Shown: positions 35,198-45,882, numbered from the stretch's first letter. The stretch is 64,000 nucleotides of DNA from Mycobacterium sp. 155 (GCF_000373905.1 NZ_KB892705.1:3794478-3858477); one strand, 5' to 3'. The notes: generated from the letters alone by a model not told the origin. A program made the numbers and translations.

Positions 35198-36412
35198 GTG
35201 ACCGATCGTGTGCTTGTCCTCGGTTCGGGTTTTGCGGGCCTGTGGGCGGCTCTCGGGGCGGCTCGGCGCCTTGACGAGTTGGGAGTGTCGACGGACGCAG
35301 TCGAGGTTGTCGTGATCAGCTCGCAGCCGTTTCACGACATCCGGGTACGCAATTACGAAGCTGACATCAGCGCCTGCCGTATCCCGCTGAGCGATCTGCT
35401 CGACCCGGTCGGCGTCCGGCACATCGTCGGGGACGTCACAGGCATCGACGTCGAGGGCCGCACCGTATCGGTTGCCGATGGCACGCGCTACACCTTCGAT
35501 CGGCTGGTGCTCGCGCTGGGTAGCCACGTGGTCAAACCAGACATTGCCGGGTTGTGGGAGTTCGGCTTTGACGTCGATACCTATGACGCCGCGCAGCGGC
35601 TGCAGGATCACCTTCGACATCTCGCCGACGGCGTGGCAGACGCCACGGCAACGACAGCGGTCGTGGTCGGCGCCGGTCTGACAGGAATCGAGGCGGCCTG
35701 TGAGCTGCCTGCCATGATCCGGACGGCATTCGGCGCACGCGACGTCACGCCCCACGTGGTACTGATCGACCACAACCCTTATGTCGGCTCGAACATGGGC
35801 GAATCCGCCCGCCCGGTCATCGAGAAAGCATTGGCGCATAACGGAATAGTGACGATGACGAATGTTCATGTGGTGGCCGTCGACAACGCGGGAATCACGT
35901 TGTCCACCGGCGAGGTGGTTGCGGCGGGCACCGTCGTCTGGTGTGCCGGTATGCGGGCCAGCCCGTTGACCGGCCAGCTCGGCGTCGAGCGGGACGGGCT
36001 GGGTCGCGTGCCGGTCGACGACTGCCTTCGGGTGATCGGCGCGCCCGGGGTGTTCGCCGCAGGCGACGTTGCGGCGGCCCGGATGGACGACGCACACATG
36101 TCGGTGATGTCGTGTCAGCACTCCCGTCCGATGGGTCGGTACGCGGGACACAACGTGATCAGCGATCTGTGCGGAGAGCCGTTGCTGTCACTGCGAATCC
36201 CTTGGTATGTCACGGTCCTCGATCTCGGACCGGCCGGAGCGCTCTATACCGAAGGATGGGACCGGCATGTGGTGGCCGATGGTGCGCAGGCCAAAGCCAC
36301 CAAGCGCGTCATCAACACCCAACGCATCTATCCTCCGCTGGATCGGGACCGGAGCTCCTTGCTGGCCGCCGCCGACCCGACACTGCAGACGGCGCCGGCC
36401 TACGGGCAGTAG
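35198..36412 (+). CDS. NDH-2-like FAD/NAD(P)-dependent oxidoreductase
   Basis: A 404-residue pyridine nucleotide-disulfide-type flavoprotein. FAD binds at the N-terminal LGSGFAGLWAAL. A second Rossmann motif VVVGAGLTGIEAA is near residue 155. The FAD-contacting GVFAAGDVAAARMDD is near 285. The layout matches type II NADH dehydrogenases, but the C-terminus is shorter than in Ndh, so membrane attachment is uncertain. It is followed after 9 bp by a membrane protein on the same strand, which may be a partner. Electron acceptor unknown. Confidence 0.85.
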   Translation: MTDRVLVLGSGFAGLWAALGAARRLDELGVSTDAVEVVVISSQPFHDIRVRNYEADISACRIPLSDLLDPVGVRHIVGDVTGIDVEGRTVSVADGTRYTFDRLVLALGSHVVKPDIAGLWEFGFDVDTYDAAQRLQDHLRHLADGVADATATTAVVVGAGLTGIEAACELPAMIRTAFGARDVTPHVVLIDHNPYVGSNMGESARPVIEKALAHNGIVTMTNVHVVAVDNAGITLSTGEVVAAGTVVWCAGMRASPLTGQLGVERDGLGRVPVDDCLRVIGAPGVFAAGDVAAARMDDAHMSVMSCQHSRPMGRYAGHNVISDLCGEPLLSLRIPWYVTVLDLGPAGALYTEGWDRHVVADGAQAKATKRVINTQRIYPPLDRDRSSLLAAADPTLQTAPAYGQ

Positions 36413-36421
36413 GTTTGGGGG

Positions 36422-37201
36422 GTGGTGTGGCTGAACGACTGGTGGCAGCACGACATCGTCAATGGGTACAAAGGGCCGCTGCTTCTGAGCTTCGTGGCGT
36501 TCGTCGTGACTTTTCTTGCTACCCGCACGATCACGCGCTTGATCCGGGCGGGCAAGGGTCCCTTCCATAACATCAGCAGCGGTGGCGTACACATGCATCA
36601 CTCGACGCCCGGCGTGCTGCTGCTCATTCTGGGGGCGTTCATGGGTGTCGGCTCGCCGCCACTATCGGCATGGACCTATGTGTCGGGAGTGTTGATCGGC
36701 GTTGGTGCATCGCTCGTGCTTGACGAATTCGCGATGATCTTCCGGCTCCAAGACGTGTACTGGTCGCAGGAGGGCCAACTGTCGGTGAACATCGTCACGC
36801 TCGCGGCGGCATGCGTCGGGCTGGCGGTGGTCGGAGTGTCTCCGGTCAATATGCATGACGTGCCGGGACCTCTCACCGCGGTGCGGATGGGCGCGGTCGC
36901 GTTTCTGGTGTTCCACTTCGTCGTGGTCGCCGTAACCGCTCTGAAAGGCAAATACCCGACCGCGCTGATCGGCCTGTTTGTCTCGCCGGTCGCCTGGGTG
37001 GCCGCCATCCGGTTGGCGCGCCCCACATCGCCGTGGGCGCGCTGGCGCTACGAGCCGACCAAGCTTGCGCACGCCCAGCGGCGCGCCGCCGAGTTCGACC
37101 GGCGCTGGGCGCCGGTACGTCGGCATTGGGACGACTTCATCGGTGGCACACCGACATCAGACAACGCACAACAGCTGAAGCCACCTGGATCTCCTGCCTG
37201 A
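36422..37201 (+). CDS. Conserved integral membrane protein, unknown function
   Basis: A 259-residue protein with about six hydrophobic segments (around 20-38, 62-78, 85-105, 125-145, 155-177, 182-200). A histidine-bearing loop, FHNISSGGVHMHHSTPG, could bind metal. The C-terminus is basic and cytosolic (WARWRYEPTKLAHAQRRAAE). The GTG at 36422 is 10 bp after the flavoprotein stop, so the two form an operon. I do not recognise a characterised family. Confidence 0.72.
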   Translation: MVWLNDWWQHDIVNGYKGPLLLSFVAFVVTFLATRTITRLIRAGKGPFHNISSGGVHMHHSTPGVLLLILGAFMGVGSPPLSAWTYVSGVLIGVGASLVLDEFAMIFRLQDVYWSQEGQLSVNIVTLAAACVGLAVVGVSPVNMHDVPGPLTAVRMGAVAFLVFHFVVVAVTALKGKYPTALIGLFVSPVAWVAAIRLARPTSPWARWRYEPTKLAHAQRRAAEFDRRWAPVRRHWDDFIGGTPTSDNAQQLKPPGSPA

Positions 37202-37394
37202 GGGGTCGCGCCGATCGTCGCCACAGTGGCCAGCGAGCAGGTCACCAAGGCACGAGTCGCCGACTACTCGTGGTGTAGCCGAACCGTGATGAAGCCTTGA
37301 CCGAATCGCCAACGCGCCAAGATGTTCGAGGCCAGAACTACCCATACCATGACGAGGTTCAACACCAGGTGGTCATCATCAAGGGGTCAGACTG

Positions 37395-38192
37395 ATGCGG
37401 GCGGTAACTCATTGTGTTCTCGCGTTGGTCGTAATAGCCATGGTCCTATTGGGCGGTACGGCGAGCGTCGATACCGCCGCACTGCGTCTGCCGCTGAGCT
37501 CGGACATCGAATCAATTCTGCCCAGCGGAACTGCAGCCGTGGGCGTGGCGCACCCGGTGATGGTGACATTCCGGCGGCCGATCGTCAGCCGGGACGCCGC
37601 CCAGCGCGCCATTGCACTCACGTCGTCCCCCGCCAGGACCGGTAAGTTCGAGTGGCTCGATGACAAAGTCGTGCAGTGGGTTCCCGACCAGTACTGGCCG
37701 GCGCACAGCACGATCAGCCTCTCGGTGGGTGGTATGCCGCTGGAATTCAAGACTGGACCGAAAGTTGTTGGAGTGGCGAGCATCTCGGAGCACACCTTCA
37801 CTGTGACGATCGACGGTGAAACGCCGATCGACATGCCCGCCCCGCACCACCTGCCCCACCTCGGGGAACCGGGTGTGCTGCTGGCCTCACTGGGGCGGCC
37901 GGAGTACGCAACCCCTGTTGGCAGCTACACGGTCCTGGGGAAGGACCGTTCTGTGACCATGGATTCCAGCAGCGTCGGCATACCCGTTGAGGCTCCTGAC
38001 GGTTACCTCACCGAGGTGGAGTACGCAGTTCGCTTCACGCGCCGCGGGCTGTTCGTGCATTCGGCCCCGTGGGCCGTCGAGTCGATGGGCTTCGAGAATG
38101 TCAGCCACGGCTGCATCAGCCTGAGTCCGGCAGCCGCGGAATGGTATTTCAACACGGTCAACGTCGGTGATCCCGTCGTCGTTCAGGAATAG
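37395..38192 (+). CDS. L,D-transpeptidase
   Basis: A 265-residue exported enzyme that makes 3-3 cross-links in peptidoglycan. It has an N-terminal signal or anchor (CVLALVVIAMVLLGG), a short Ig-like domain (about 45-120; VMVTFRRPIV, WLDDKVVQWVPDQYW) and a YkuD catalytic domain (about 125-265). The catalytic Cys and His lie in SHGCISLSP, with upstream FVHSAPW. The residue after HGC-I, usually Arg or Asn, is Ser here. Size is near the shorter mycobacterial Ldts (LdtMt1, Rv0116c). Confidence 0.9.
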   Translation: MRAVTHCVLALVVIAMVLLGGTASVDTAALRLPLSSDIESILPSGTAAVGVAHPVMVTFRRPIVSRDAAQRAIALTSSPARTGKFEWLDDKVVQWVPDQYWPAHSTISLSVGGMPLEFKTGPKVVGVASISEHTFTVTIDGETPIDMPAPHHLPHLGEPGVLLASLGRPEYATPVGSYTVLGKDRSVTMDSSSVGIPVEAPDGYLTEVEYAVRFTRRGLFVHSAPWAVESMGFENVSHGCISLSPAAAEWYFNTVNVGDPVVVQE

Positions 38193-38278
38193 ACGAGTGT
38201 AATCGGCTGCAGCCGAACGTAATTGGCTCGTCGAGCCTTACTTGGTATATAGGCGTGTGCCGGCCTTGCGGCGCCGGA

Positions 38279-38758
38279 TCAGCCCTGGGGGCCAGGTTGA
38301 ATCGGGACGCCCGGCGTAGGCCCGTCGGCATCGGCGGGCCTGCTGGTGGGTGCCTCCTTGCCCGTGGCTATCCCGACCAGGTCTGTGACCGGAGCGCCTA
38401 CGGGGCCAGCTGCCGCCGCGATGGGGGCACCCGCGCCCGCGGGCACGACGGGAACCGGTGGGGCCAGTGGAACCGCTGGCACACCAGCGGGAGGCACCAC
38501 AGGTACCGGTGGAATGCTCGCCGGTACGACGGGTACCGGTGGCGCCAATGGCGCAGCGACGCCCGCCGCCTCGACCGCCGCTGCGGCGCATGGCGCTCCT
38601 GCGACACCCGGCGCTGCAGTTCCTGCCGCAGCGTCGAGGCACTTGTACCCGCCCGTCTTGAGCGGAGTGGCCGCCGCGTCCGGGCTCAATACAGTGATGG
38701 CTACGCAGAAGCCAGTGCTCGCAGCAACTTTGACTGCGATTCGAGCAAACCTCGCCAT
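38279..38758 (-). CDS. Secreted Pro/Ala/Val-rich protein
   Basis: A 159-residue protein with a signal peptide (MARFARIAVKVAASTGFCVA, cleavage after AAA near 30) and a low-complexity mature part containing repeated PPVPVVPA/PVVPP units. The minus-strand frame is favoured over the plus-strand frame through the same repeats because only it has a signal peptide. Probably cell-wall associated. No function can be named. Confidence 0.6.
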   Translation of the reverse strand: MARFARIAVKVAASTGFCVAITVLSPDAAATPLKTGGYKCLDAAAGTAAPGVAGAPCAAAAVEAAGVAAPLAPPVPVVPASIPPVPVVPPAGVPAVPLAPPVPVVPAGAGAPIAAAAGPVGAPVTDLVGIATGKEAPTSRPADADGPTPGVPIQPGPQG

Positions 38759-38957
38759 CCCGACGGCTCCCCTGATCGTGCTCTCAAATTACCTTCGTGA
38801 GAATTTGTGCAGCTGAACGGTAGAGCGGTCCGCAGGCGGCGTCCATACGTACGTGTGATTAGTTGCGGGGTTGACATGTGCCCGAGCTGCCGCCGTGACC
38901 GCACCGATGCCGACTCGTATCTCCAGGACGGTGTGACGAAGCGACTCGCGAAACCAG

Positions 38958-39320
38958 CTAGCCTGCGTTGTTGGCGCGATCGGTCAGGCCGAGCCGCAGG
39001 TGTTCGCTGTGGTAGACGGCTTCGTCGAGAAGTTGGGCGACGTGATTGTCGTAGAGGCTGTAGACAATGCTGCGGCCGGTGCGGGTGCCCGCGACCAGAC
39101 CGAGATTCCGCAGCAATCGGAGTTGATGGGATACCAGAGATTGCTCGAGGCCGATCGCGTCGGCCAGCTCTGTCACCGAACGTGAGCCTTGGCGAAGTTC
39201 GGTCAGGATCATCAATCGACTCGGCGTCGCGAGTGCCTGCAGCGTCGTAGCAACCTGCGCAGCGGCATCGGCGTCGAGCCGCCCGGCCGGGCGATCACGC
39301 CCTTCGACGCCATGTCCCAT
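38958..39320 (-). CDS. nmtR: Nickel/cobalt-sensing ArsR-SmtB repressor NmtR
   Basis: A 120-residue winged-helix metal sensor that closely matches M. tuberculosis NmtR (Rv3744). The N-terminal MGHGVEG with His3 is retained, as is the alpha-5 site Asp91, His93, His104 and His107 (DNHVAQLLDEAVYHSEH). These ligands bind Ni(II)/Co(II) and release DNA. The HTH is LEQSLVSHQLRLLRNLGLV. It is divergent from ctpJ, the classical NmtR target, with an operator-like palindrome between. Confidence 0.94.
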   Translation of the reverse strand: MGHGVEGRDRPAGRLDADAAAQVATTLQALATPSRLMILTELRQGSRSVTELADAIGLEQSLVSHQLRLLRNLGLVAGTRTGRSIVYSLYDNHVAQLLDEAVYHSEHLRLGLTDRANNAG

Positions 39321-39346
39321 GTCTCCAGTCTACTAACGCCAACGAA

Positions 39347-39360
39347 TGAAGACATGTTCA
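39347..39360. promoter_or_regulatory. Candidate NmtR operator
   Basis: TGAAGACATGTTCA is an imperfect inverted repeat (TGAA-N6-TTCA) in the 93-bp gap between divergent nmtR and ctpJ, 53 bp before the ctpJ start. SmtB/ArsR operators have this type of 12-2-12 AT-containing symmetry. A second half-like CATGTGTTCTGAT follows. Confidence 0.5.
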
Positions 39361-39413
39361 TGTGTTCTGATATCGTGCGGACAGTCGTACTGATGAACGT
39401 GTGGAGGTGATTC

Positions 39414-41429
39414 ATGCCGGCCGTGACTCAGGCGGGGCAGCGGTCCGCCGTGATCGCCGGGGCCCATCCCAAGCACCGCGAGATCTTTGATTTGCCCGAG
39501 ATGCGCTGGGCTGCAGCGGCTTTGGTCTTATTTCTGATCGGCCTGGGGATGCAGCTGGCAAACGGGCCGACGTGGTCCTGGTGGATGCTCTATCTGGCCT
39601 GCTATGTCACCGGTGGATGGGAACCGGCGTTGGCCGGGCTGCGGGCGCTGCGGGAGAAGACCCTGGACGTGGACCTGTTGATGGTGGCTGCGGCGATCGG
39701 TGCGGCCGCGATAGGACAGATCACCGATGGCGCCCTGCTGATCGTTATCTTCGCGACCTCGGGTGCGCTGGAGGCGCTGGCCACCGCCCGTACCGAGGAT
39801 GCTGTGCAGAGCCTGCTGGACCTGGCGCCCGAGCGCGCCACTCGAATTTCAGATGACGGTACCGAGGAGATCGTCGGGGCCGGTGACCTCGAGGTGGGTG
39901 ATGTCGTACTGGTCCGGCCAGGGGAGCGCGTTACGGCCGATGCCACGGTGATCGCCGGCGCCAGTGAAGTCGATCAGGCCACCATCACGGGCGAACCCTT
40001 ACCGGTGGACAAGAGTATCGGCGACGAGGTGTTCGCCGGCACCCTCAATGGCACCGGGGCGTTACGGATCCGAGTGGACCGGCGCGCCGAACACTCGGTA
40101 GTGGCCCGAATCGCCGCGCTGGTGGAGCTGGCCAGCCAGACCAAAGCCCGCACGCAACTGTTCATCGAGAAGGTCGAACAGCGCTATTCGATCGGCATGG
40201 TTGTGGTCACCGTCGCTGTGTTCGTCATCCCTCTGCTCCTCGGTGACTCGTTGCGAGGTGCGCTGTTGCGCGCGATGACGTTCATGATCGTCGCGTCGCC
40301 GTGTGCTGTGGTCTTGGCGACCATGCCGCCCCTGTTAGCCGCGATCGCCAATGCCGGCCGACACGGCGTCCTGGTCAAGTCGGCAGTGGTGATGGAACAA
40401 GTCGGTAGCACCGGCCGGGTCGCGTTCGACAAGACTGGGACGTTAACCAGTGGTACTCCGGAGTTGGCTGAAATTCGGGTTCTTGCAGCCGGTCTGACCG
40501 ATGACGACGTGTTGATCGTCGCCGCGGCGGCCGAGCATCCGAGCGAGCATCCACTGGGCGCGGCGATCGTGCGCGCCGCGAGATCGCGGGGCCTGCGCTT
40601 GCCCGACGCCGTCGACTTCACCGCCCAGCCGGGCCGGGGCGTCACGGCGACGGTGAACGATGAGCACATCACGGTGGCAGCACCGCAGACATTTGGGGAC
40701 GGGCTTGACGTCGACGTGCTCGCCGAGGTCGCGTCGATGCAGCAGCGCGGGTGCACCACGGTGATCGTCGGTGTCGCACGTCGTCCCATCGCGGTGCTCG
40801 GTCTGACCGATCAGCTTCGTCCCGACGCCGCCATTGCAGTGGCGGCAACCACCCGCTTGACCGGCCGCGCGCCGGTGCTGCTGACCGGCGACAACACGGC
40901 CGCAGCCACGCTTCTCGCCCATCGGGTGGGTATCACCGATGTGCGAGCAGGTTTGCTTCCGCACGAAAAAGTCAGTGCTGTCGGCCAATTGCAGACCGAT
41001 GGCACGAAGGTGGCGATGATCGGCGACGGTATCAACGACGCGCCTGCGCTGGCGGCCGCCGACACAGGCATAGCCATGGGCGGCGCGGGGTCAGACCTGA
41101 CGCTGCAGACCGCTGACGCGGTGGTGATCGGCGACGACCCGAACGCCGTGCCGACGGTGATCGCCTTGGCCCGCCGGGCCCGCCGGGTGGTCGTGGCCAA
41201 CCTTGCCATCGCCGCCACCTTCATTGCTGTGCTTGCGGTTTGGGACTTGGCGGGCGCATTGCCGTTGCCGCTGGGCGTGGCCGGTCACGAAGGATCCACC
41301 ATCATCGTCGGCCTGAACGGGCTGAGGCTGCTGCGGGATGGGGCCTGGCACGCGGCCGGCGGTATCCCGCGCTCTGCGCGAGTTGTCCCGCTCGCTGGCT
41401 ACTTTCGCTCGAGCAGTTCCAGCAGATAG
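39414..41429 (+). CDS. ctpJ: P1B-4-type Co/Ni-exporting ATPase
   Basis: A 671-residue P-type ATPase. It has the actuator TGEPLP near 191, metal-site SPC in [10 protein letters not shown] near 294, phosphorylation DKTGTLT near 339, HP motif HPLGAA near 379, GDGINDAP, and the C-terminal HEGST-N signature of subgroup P1B-4 near 625. There is no N-terminal His-rich or Cys-rich metal domain. P1B-4 pumps export cobalt and related ions; adjacency to nmtR supports CtpJ rather than the paralogue CtpD. A GTGGAGGTG site precedes the ATG. The 3' end overlaps convergent rmlA by 31 bp. Confidence 0.93.
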   Translation: MPAVTQAGQRSAVIAGAHPKHREIFDLPEMRWAAAALVLFLIGLGMQLANGPTWSWWMLYLACYVTGGWEPALAGLRALREKTLDVDLLMVAAAIGAAAIGQITDGALLIVIFATSGALEALATARTEDAVQSLLDLAPERATRISDDGTEEIVGAGDLEVGDVVLVRPGERVTADATVIAGASEVDQATITGEPLPVDKSIGDEVFAGTLNGTGALRIRVDRRAEHSVVARIAALVELASQTKARTQLFIEKVEQRYSIGMVVVTVAVFVIPLLLGDSLRGALLRAMTFMIVASPCAVVLATMPPLLAAIANAGRHGVLVKSAVVMEQVGSTGRVAFDKTGTLTSGTPELAEIRVLAAGLTDDDVLIVAAAAEHPSEHPLGAAIVRAARSRGLRLPDAVDFTAQPGRGVTATVNDEHITVAAPQTFGDGLDVDVLAEVASMQQRGCTTVIVGVARRPIAVLGLTDQLRPDAAIAVAATTRLTGRAPVLLTGDNTAAATLLAHRVGITDVRAGLLPHEKVSAVGQLQTDGTKVAMIGDGINDAPALAAADTGIAMGGAGSDLTLQTADAVVIGDDPNAVPTVIALARRARRVVVANLAIAATFIAVLAVWDLAGALPLPLGVAGHEGSTIIVGLNGLRLLRDGAWHAAGGIPRSARVVPLAGYFRSSSSSR

Positions 41430-42265
41430 CTGCCGTATCCCGATTTCAGGAGGACCCGGGCGCGTGCGGCGAGCTGATCATCGTCGATGAAACCGGCTCG
41501 CCAGGCAATCTCCTCAGGCACGCCGACTTTCAGGCCCTGACGACGTTCGATGGTGCGTACATAATCGCTGGCATCAAGGAGTGAATCGAATGTGCCGGTG
41601 TCCAGCCACGCGGTCCCGCGGGGTAGTACTTCGACGGACAACCGGCCCCGATTCAGGTATGTCTGGTTGACCTCGGTGATCTCGTACTCGCCCCGAGCCG
41701 ACTTGCGGAGCGAGCGGGCGATCTCGATCACGTCATTGTCGTAGAAGTACAACCCCGGGACAGCGTAGTGAGACTTGGGCGTCGCGGGCTTCTCCTCCAG
41801 CGACAGCGGTGTTCCGTCGGCGCTGAACTCCACCACGCCGTACGCCGACGGATTGGCCACCCAGTATGCGAAAATCGCTCCACCACTGACATTTTGGAAT
41901 CGGCGCAGACTGGTGCCCAAACCCGGCCCGTAGAACACGTTGTCGCCAAGGGCGAGCATCACACTGTCGGTGCCGATGTGGTCGGCACCGATCACAAACG
42001 CCTGCGCCAGCCCCTCGGGGTTGGGCTGTACTGCGTAGCTCAGATTGATGCCGAATGCTGATCCGTCTCCGAGCAGCCGCTCGAATGCTGGAGCATCGGC
42101 CGGTGTTGTGATGACCAGGATGTCACGGACGCCGGCCAGTATCAGTGTGGACAACGGGTAGTAGATGAGCGGCTTGTCGTAGACCGGAAGCAGCTGCTTG
42201 CTGACGCCCGTGGTGATCGGATGCAGCCGGGTGCCTGAGCCACCGGCGAGGATGATGCCGCGCAT
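41399..42265 (-). CDS. rmlA: Glucose-1-phosphate thymidylyltransferase
   Basis: A 288-residue enzyme forming dTDP-glucose, the first step to dTDP-rhamnose needed for the arabinogalactan linker and for glycolipids. The nucleotide-binding [13 protein letters not shown] is at residues 6-18, followed by [24 protein letters not shown] and the late block [13 protein letters not shown]. Length matches RmlA (Rv0334). The ATG at 42265 has GGGGGAG at the right distance. It lies downstream of mmpS-mmpL on the same strand, which may tie rhamnose supply to export of a rhamnosylated lipid; that link is inference. Confidence 0.95.
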   Translation of the reverse strand: MRGIILAGGSGTRLHPITTGVSKQLLPVYDKPLIYYPLSTLILAGVRDILVITTPADAPAFERLLGDGSAFGINLSYAVQPNPEGLAQAFVIGADHIGTDSVMLALGDNVFYGPGLGTSLRRFQNVSGGAIFAYWVANPSAYGVVEFSADGTPLSLEEKPATPKSHYAVPGLYFYDNDVIEIARSLRKSARGEYEITEVNQTYLNRGRLSVEVLPRGTAWLDTGTFDSLLDASDYVRTIERRQGLKVGVPEEIAWRAGFIDDDQLAARARVLLKSGYGSYLLELLERK

Positions 42266-42273
42266 GTCTCCCC

Positions 42274-42414
42274 CTACTTCGACGACGTGGACGCCGGGCT
42301 CGCTGAGTTCGGTTGCGGTGACGATGTTTCAAGGCTGTCGCGACGCAACATGTAGGCCACCTTATCGTGCACAAACACGATGCCCAAGTACATGCTCCGG
42401 GTGAATGGACCCAC
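42274..42414 (-). CDS. Possible 46-codon ORF between mmpL and rmlA
   Basis: On the minus strand a GTG at 42414 (or ATG at 42393) opens a short frame: [34 protein letters not shown], ending in a Ser/Pro/Ala tail. It starts 19 bp after the mmpL stop and stops 8 bp before the rmlA start, with AAGAGAG upstream. The fit into the gap and the hydrophobic N-terminus suggest a real small protein, but it has no recognised family. Confidence 0.38.
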   Translation of the reverse strand: MGPFTRSMYLGIVFVHDKVAYMLRRDSLETSSPQPNSASPASTSSK

Positions 42415-42432
42415 CGCCGCTCTCTTGCTGAT

Positions 42433-45294
42433 TCAGCCGCTGTCGTCGTCCCACAGGAGCAATTGACGCACTGCCGGGCGTGATCCGTAGGGCTGCAGCA
42501 TTTGACTGGCCGGCCGCGGGCGCACCCGTTGCGGCCACCAGAACCAGCGTCCCAGCAGCGCTGCGATGGACGGCGTCATGAACGAGCGCACGATCAGCGT
42601 GTCGAACAGCAGGCCCAGCGCGATCGTGGTCCCGATCTGACCGAGCACCCGAAGATCGCTGAACGCGAACGAGGCCATCGTGAAAGCGAACACCAGTCCG
42701 GCGGCTGTGACGACCCCGCCGGTGCCGGCCATGGCGCGGATGATGCCGGTGTTGAGGCCGGCCCCGACTTCCTCCTTGAACCGGGAGATCAGCAGCAGGT
42801 TGTAGTCCGATCCCACCGCCAGCAGCAGGATCACGGCCAGCGCCAATACAACCCAGTACAGCGGGATGCCCAGGATGTCCTGCCAGACCAGTACCGACAG
42901 CCCGAACGACGCGCCCAGTGACAGTGCCACGGTGCCCACGATGACCAGTGCGGCGACCAGGCTTCGGGTGATCAGCATCATGATGAGCAGGATCAGGCTG
43001 AGCGCCGAGATCCCGGCGATCATCAGGTCGTATTTGGCCATGTCCTGAATGTCTTTGTAGGTCGCGGCAGTTCCGCCGATGTAGATGTGGGACCCGGCCA
43101 GAGGTGTTCCCTTGACGGCTTCGGCAGCGGCATGCCGGATTGCTTCGATATGTGAAATCCCTTGGGGTGTCGCCGGATCGACGTCATGAGTGATGATCAT
43201 CCGAGCGGCCTTGCCGTCCGGGGAGAGGAACAGTTTCAGGCCACGCTGGAATTCGGGGTTGGTGAAGGCTTCCGGCGGTAGGTAGAACGAATCGTCGGTC
43301 TTCGCGGCGTCAAAGGCCTGCCCCAGAGCGGTCGCGTTCGCCAGCGCCGCCGCGGTCTGGTCGTAGATTCCCGACTGGGTGGCGTAGTTCGTCATCGTCA
43401 GGTCGCGGTTGGTCTGCTGGCTGGCGATCTGCGGCGGGATCAGGGCCAGCAGTTTCGGTTGGAGTTGATCCAGCTTGTCGAGGCTCGCCGTGACATTTCC
43501 CAATTGCTCGGTGAGCGCGTCGATCCCGTCGAGCGCGTCAAAGATCGATCTCAGCGCGGCACACATCGGGATGTCGAAACAGTGTGGCTCCCAGTAGAAG
43601 TAATTGCGCAGCGGCCTGAAGAAGTCGTCGAAGTTGGCGATCTTGTCGCGCAGGTCCTGTGTCACCGCGACGGTTTGGTGGAACGCTTCCACCTGGTCGT
43701 GGGTGGCGGCTGCGCTCTGCTGCTGCAGGGCGTACTGCTGTCGAAGGATGCCGATGGTCTTGTCGATCTCACCGACCTGTTTGAGCAGATCGCGCGCGCG
43801 GGCCTGCTGGTACGCCAGGTTCTGGATCTGCGCGGCGCTTTGGGCACTGATCTGGAACGGTATGGATGTGTGGTCCAACGGAGTACCCAACGGTCGGGTG
43901 ATGGACTGCACCTGAGCCACCCCGGGTGTATGGAAGACGGCCTTGGCGACTCTTTCCAGCAGGATCATGTTGGTCGGGTTCCGCAGGTCATGGTCGGACT
44001 CGATCATCAGCAACTCGGGATTCAGCCGGGCTTTCGAGAAATGCCGCTCGGCGGCGGTGTAACCGACGTTGGACGGGGTGCTCGCCGGCATGTAGGAGCC
44101 GACGTCGTAGCTGGTTCGGTACCCGGGGAGGGCGAGCAGGCCGATCAGCGCCACCCCGATCGTCACCACCAGAATGGGCCCGGGCCACCGGACGACAGCG
44201 GTGCCGACCCGCCGCCATCCCCGGGTGCGCGCCGTGCGCTTGGGTTCCAGCAGCCCGACTTGGCTGCTGAGGGTCAGTACGGCCGGTGTCAGGGTGAGCG
44301 CGGCGAAAAGCGCGACGAGGACGCCGATCGCGGCTGGAATGCCCAGACTCTGGAAGTACGGCAGCCGGGTGAAGCTCAGGCAGAAGACCGCACCGGCAAC
44401 GGTCAGCCCCGAGCCCAGGACGACATGAGCCGTCCCGCGGTACATGTTGAAGTACGCGGTCTGGCGATCCTCCCCGGCGCTGCGACCTTCGTGATAGCGG
44501 CCGAGGACGAAGATCGCATAGTCGGTCCCGGCAGCGATCACCAGCAATGTGAGCAGGTTGGTGGAATACGTTGAGAGACCGATGATCCCGGAGTTGGCCA
44601 GGAAAGCCACGATCCCGCGGGCCGCGGCCATCTCGATGAGGACGGTGATCAGCACCAGAATCATGGTGACGACGGAGCGGTAGACGAGAAGCAGCATGAT
44701 CGCGATCACCAGAATGGTCAGCAGGGTGACCTTGGTGGTGCCCTCGTTACCCACTTCGAACTGGTCGGCGACTTGCGGTGCGGCACCGGTGACGTATGCC
44801 TTGACGCCGGGCGGCGCCGGAGTCCGGTTCACGATGTCGCGAACCGCGTTGACCGACTCCAGCGACAGTGCCTCGCCTTGGTTGCCGGCGAGAAATACCT
44901 GGACATAGGCGGCCTTGCCGTCTTGGCTTTGCGAGCCCGCGGCCGTCAGTGGATCACCCCAGAAGTCCTGGATGTGCTGGACGTGCTTGTGGTCCTGCGA
45001 TATTCGCCGAATGAGCTCGTCGTAATAGGCGTGGGCGTCGGCGCCAAGCGGCTGATCGCCCTCCAGGACGATCATCGCCGCACTGTCGGAATCGAACTCA
45101 CCGAACACCTGACCGATGCGTTTGAACGCCTGCAGCGACGGTGCATCGGGCGAACTCAACGCGACGTTGTGTGCTTCGCCGACCACTTCCAACTGTGGGA
45201 CGAGGATATTGGTGACCGCGGCGATGGCCAACCAGAACAGCACGATCGGCACCGAGAGCCGGCGGATCGTCTTCGCCACGGTGTCGCCGCTCAT
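42433..45294 (-). CDS. MmpL-family RND transporter
   Basis: A 953-residue RND-type lipid or siderophore exporter of the MmpL4/MmpL5 type. Twelve membrane segments are arranged as 1 then 5 then 1 then 5, with two large periplasmic loops. The second loop (about 480-700) carries a coiled-coil-like stretch ([20 protein letters not shown]). Proton-relay motifs [16 protein letters not shown] and [15 protein letters not shown] lie in each half. Its ATG overlaps the mmpS stop by 4 bp (ATGA). Cargo unknown; relatives move glycopeptidolipids, siderophores or drugs. Confidence 0.93.
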   Translation of the reverse strand: MSGDTVAKTIRRLSVPIVLFWLAIAAVTNILVPQLEVVGEAHNVALSSPDAPSLQAFKRIGQVFGEFDSDSAAMIVLEGDQPLGADAHAYYDELIRRISQDHKHVQHIQDFWGDPLTAAGSQSQDGKAAYVQVFLAGNQGEALSLESVNAVRDIVNRTPAPPGVKAYVTGAAPQVADQFEVGNEGTTKVTLLTILVIAIMLLLVYRSVVTMILVLITVLIEMAAARGIVAFLANSGIIGLSTYSTNLLTLLVIAAGTDYAIFVLGRYHEGRSAGEDRQTAYFNMYRGTAHVVLGSGLTVAGAVFCLSFTRLPYFQSLGIPAAIGVLVALFAALTLTPAVLTLSSQVGLLEPKRTARTRGWRRVGTAVVRWPGPILVVTIGVALIGLLALPGYRTSYDVGSYMPASTPSNVGYTAAERHFSKARLNPELLMIESDHDLRNPTNMILLERVAKAVFHTPGVAQVQSITRPLGTPLDHTSIPFQISAQSAAQIQNLAYQQARARDLLKQVGEIDKTIGILRQQYALQQQSAAATHDQVEAFHQTVAVTQDLRDKIANFDDFFRPLRNYFYWEPHCFDIPMCAALRSIFDALDGIDALTEQLGNVTASLDKLDQLQPKLLALIPPQIASQQTNRDLTMTNYATQSGIYDQTAAALANATALGQAFDAAKTDDSFYLPPEAFTNPEFQRGLKLFLSPDGKAARMIITHDVDPATPQGISHIEAIRHAAAEAVKGTPLAGSHIYIGGTAATYKDIQDMAKYDLMIAGISALSLILLIMMLITRSLVAALVIVGTVALSLGASFGLSVLVWQDILGIPLYWVVLALAVILLLAVGSDYNLLLISRFKEEVGAGLNTGIIRAMAGTGGVVTAAGLVFAFTMASFAFSDLRVLGQIGTTIALGLLFDTLIVRSFMTPSIAALLGRWFWWPQRVRPRPASQMLQPYGSRPAVRQLLLWDDDSG

Positions 45295-45734
45295 CCGGAC
45301 TTGTCCAGACAGTATGTATAGGCGTTGCGGGTGTCGACCGAGCGCTCGTCTTTGATCACGTCATCGATGGTGATCCGGCAGCCGATCGAATCGCTGTTGC
45401 CCTGTGCCTGGACGTTCACGAACACCGCGGGATCGGTGGTTGTGGTGTCGTAGGACCACGGCAGCGAGGCGTCGTCGACACGCTGGGGTTGAGCGTGGAC
45501 GTCCAGATAGTTGATCGACGCCACGCTGCCCGGCGGGCCGAAGACCTCAAGGACCACATGCTTGGGATTGAACGGAACGATTTCGTTCGACAGGGCGCTG
45601 GGAGTTCCGGTGTGGTGGGTGCCGAACGCGCCGTGCAGTCGATACACGGAAAACGTGGCGACCGCGATCACCCCGAGTGCGACCAACAGCATCCAACCCC
45701 GCCTGACTGAGCTGCCAATCGAAAGTTTCTGCAC
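45291..45734 (-). CDS. MmpS-family accessory protein
   Basis: A 147-residue MmpS protein: one N-terminal membrane segment (about 14-32) and a periplasmic beta-sandwich ([56 protein letters not shown]). MmpS4/5 partners assist MmpL export. It is translationally coupled to mmpL. An operator-like sequence similar to the tetR palindrome lies about 90 bp upstream. Confidence 0.92.
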   Translation of the reverse strand: MQKLSIGSSVRRGWMLLVALGVIAVATFSVYRLHGAFGTHHTGTPSALSNEIVPFNPKHVVLEVFGPPGSVASINYLDVHAQPQRVDDASLPWSYDTTTTDPAVFVNVQAQGNSDSIGCRITIDDVIKDERSVDTRNAYTYCLDKSG

Positions 45735-45820
45735 CCGTTAGCCTTTCGATAACCGGTGACACGATCGGTGGGGTCGGGGTCCTTCTCCTGCGGCGAAGAA
45801 ACGATCGCCTTGAACGGTAC

Positions 45821-45841
45821 GGTACGGTACAGGACTGCCTC
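45821..45841. promoter_or_regulatory. Degenerate TetR operator upstream of mmpS
   Basis: GGTACGGTACAGGACTGCC resembles the perfect palindrome at 46504-46528, sharing GTACGGT-N-CAGGAC. It overlaps a GGTAC triplet tandem (45815-45830). It lies between tetR and mmpS, so the same regulator could control the transporter. Confidence 0.55.
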
Positions 45842-45882
45842 GGGCAAGGCTTTGAGAGGATCTTGAAAGTTCGGATGCTGCC

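Noticed and set aside
38346..38816. Plus-strand frame of 156 codons through the Pro/Ala-rich gene
   Set aside because: Lacks a signal peptide and binding site; the minus-strand frame has both a signal peptide and secreted-protein composition.
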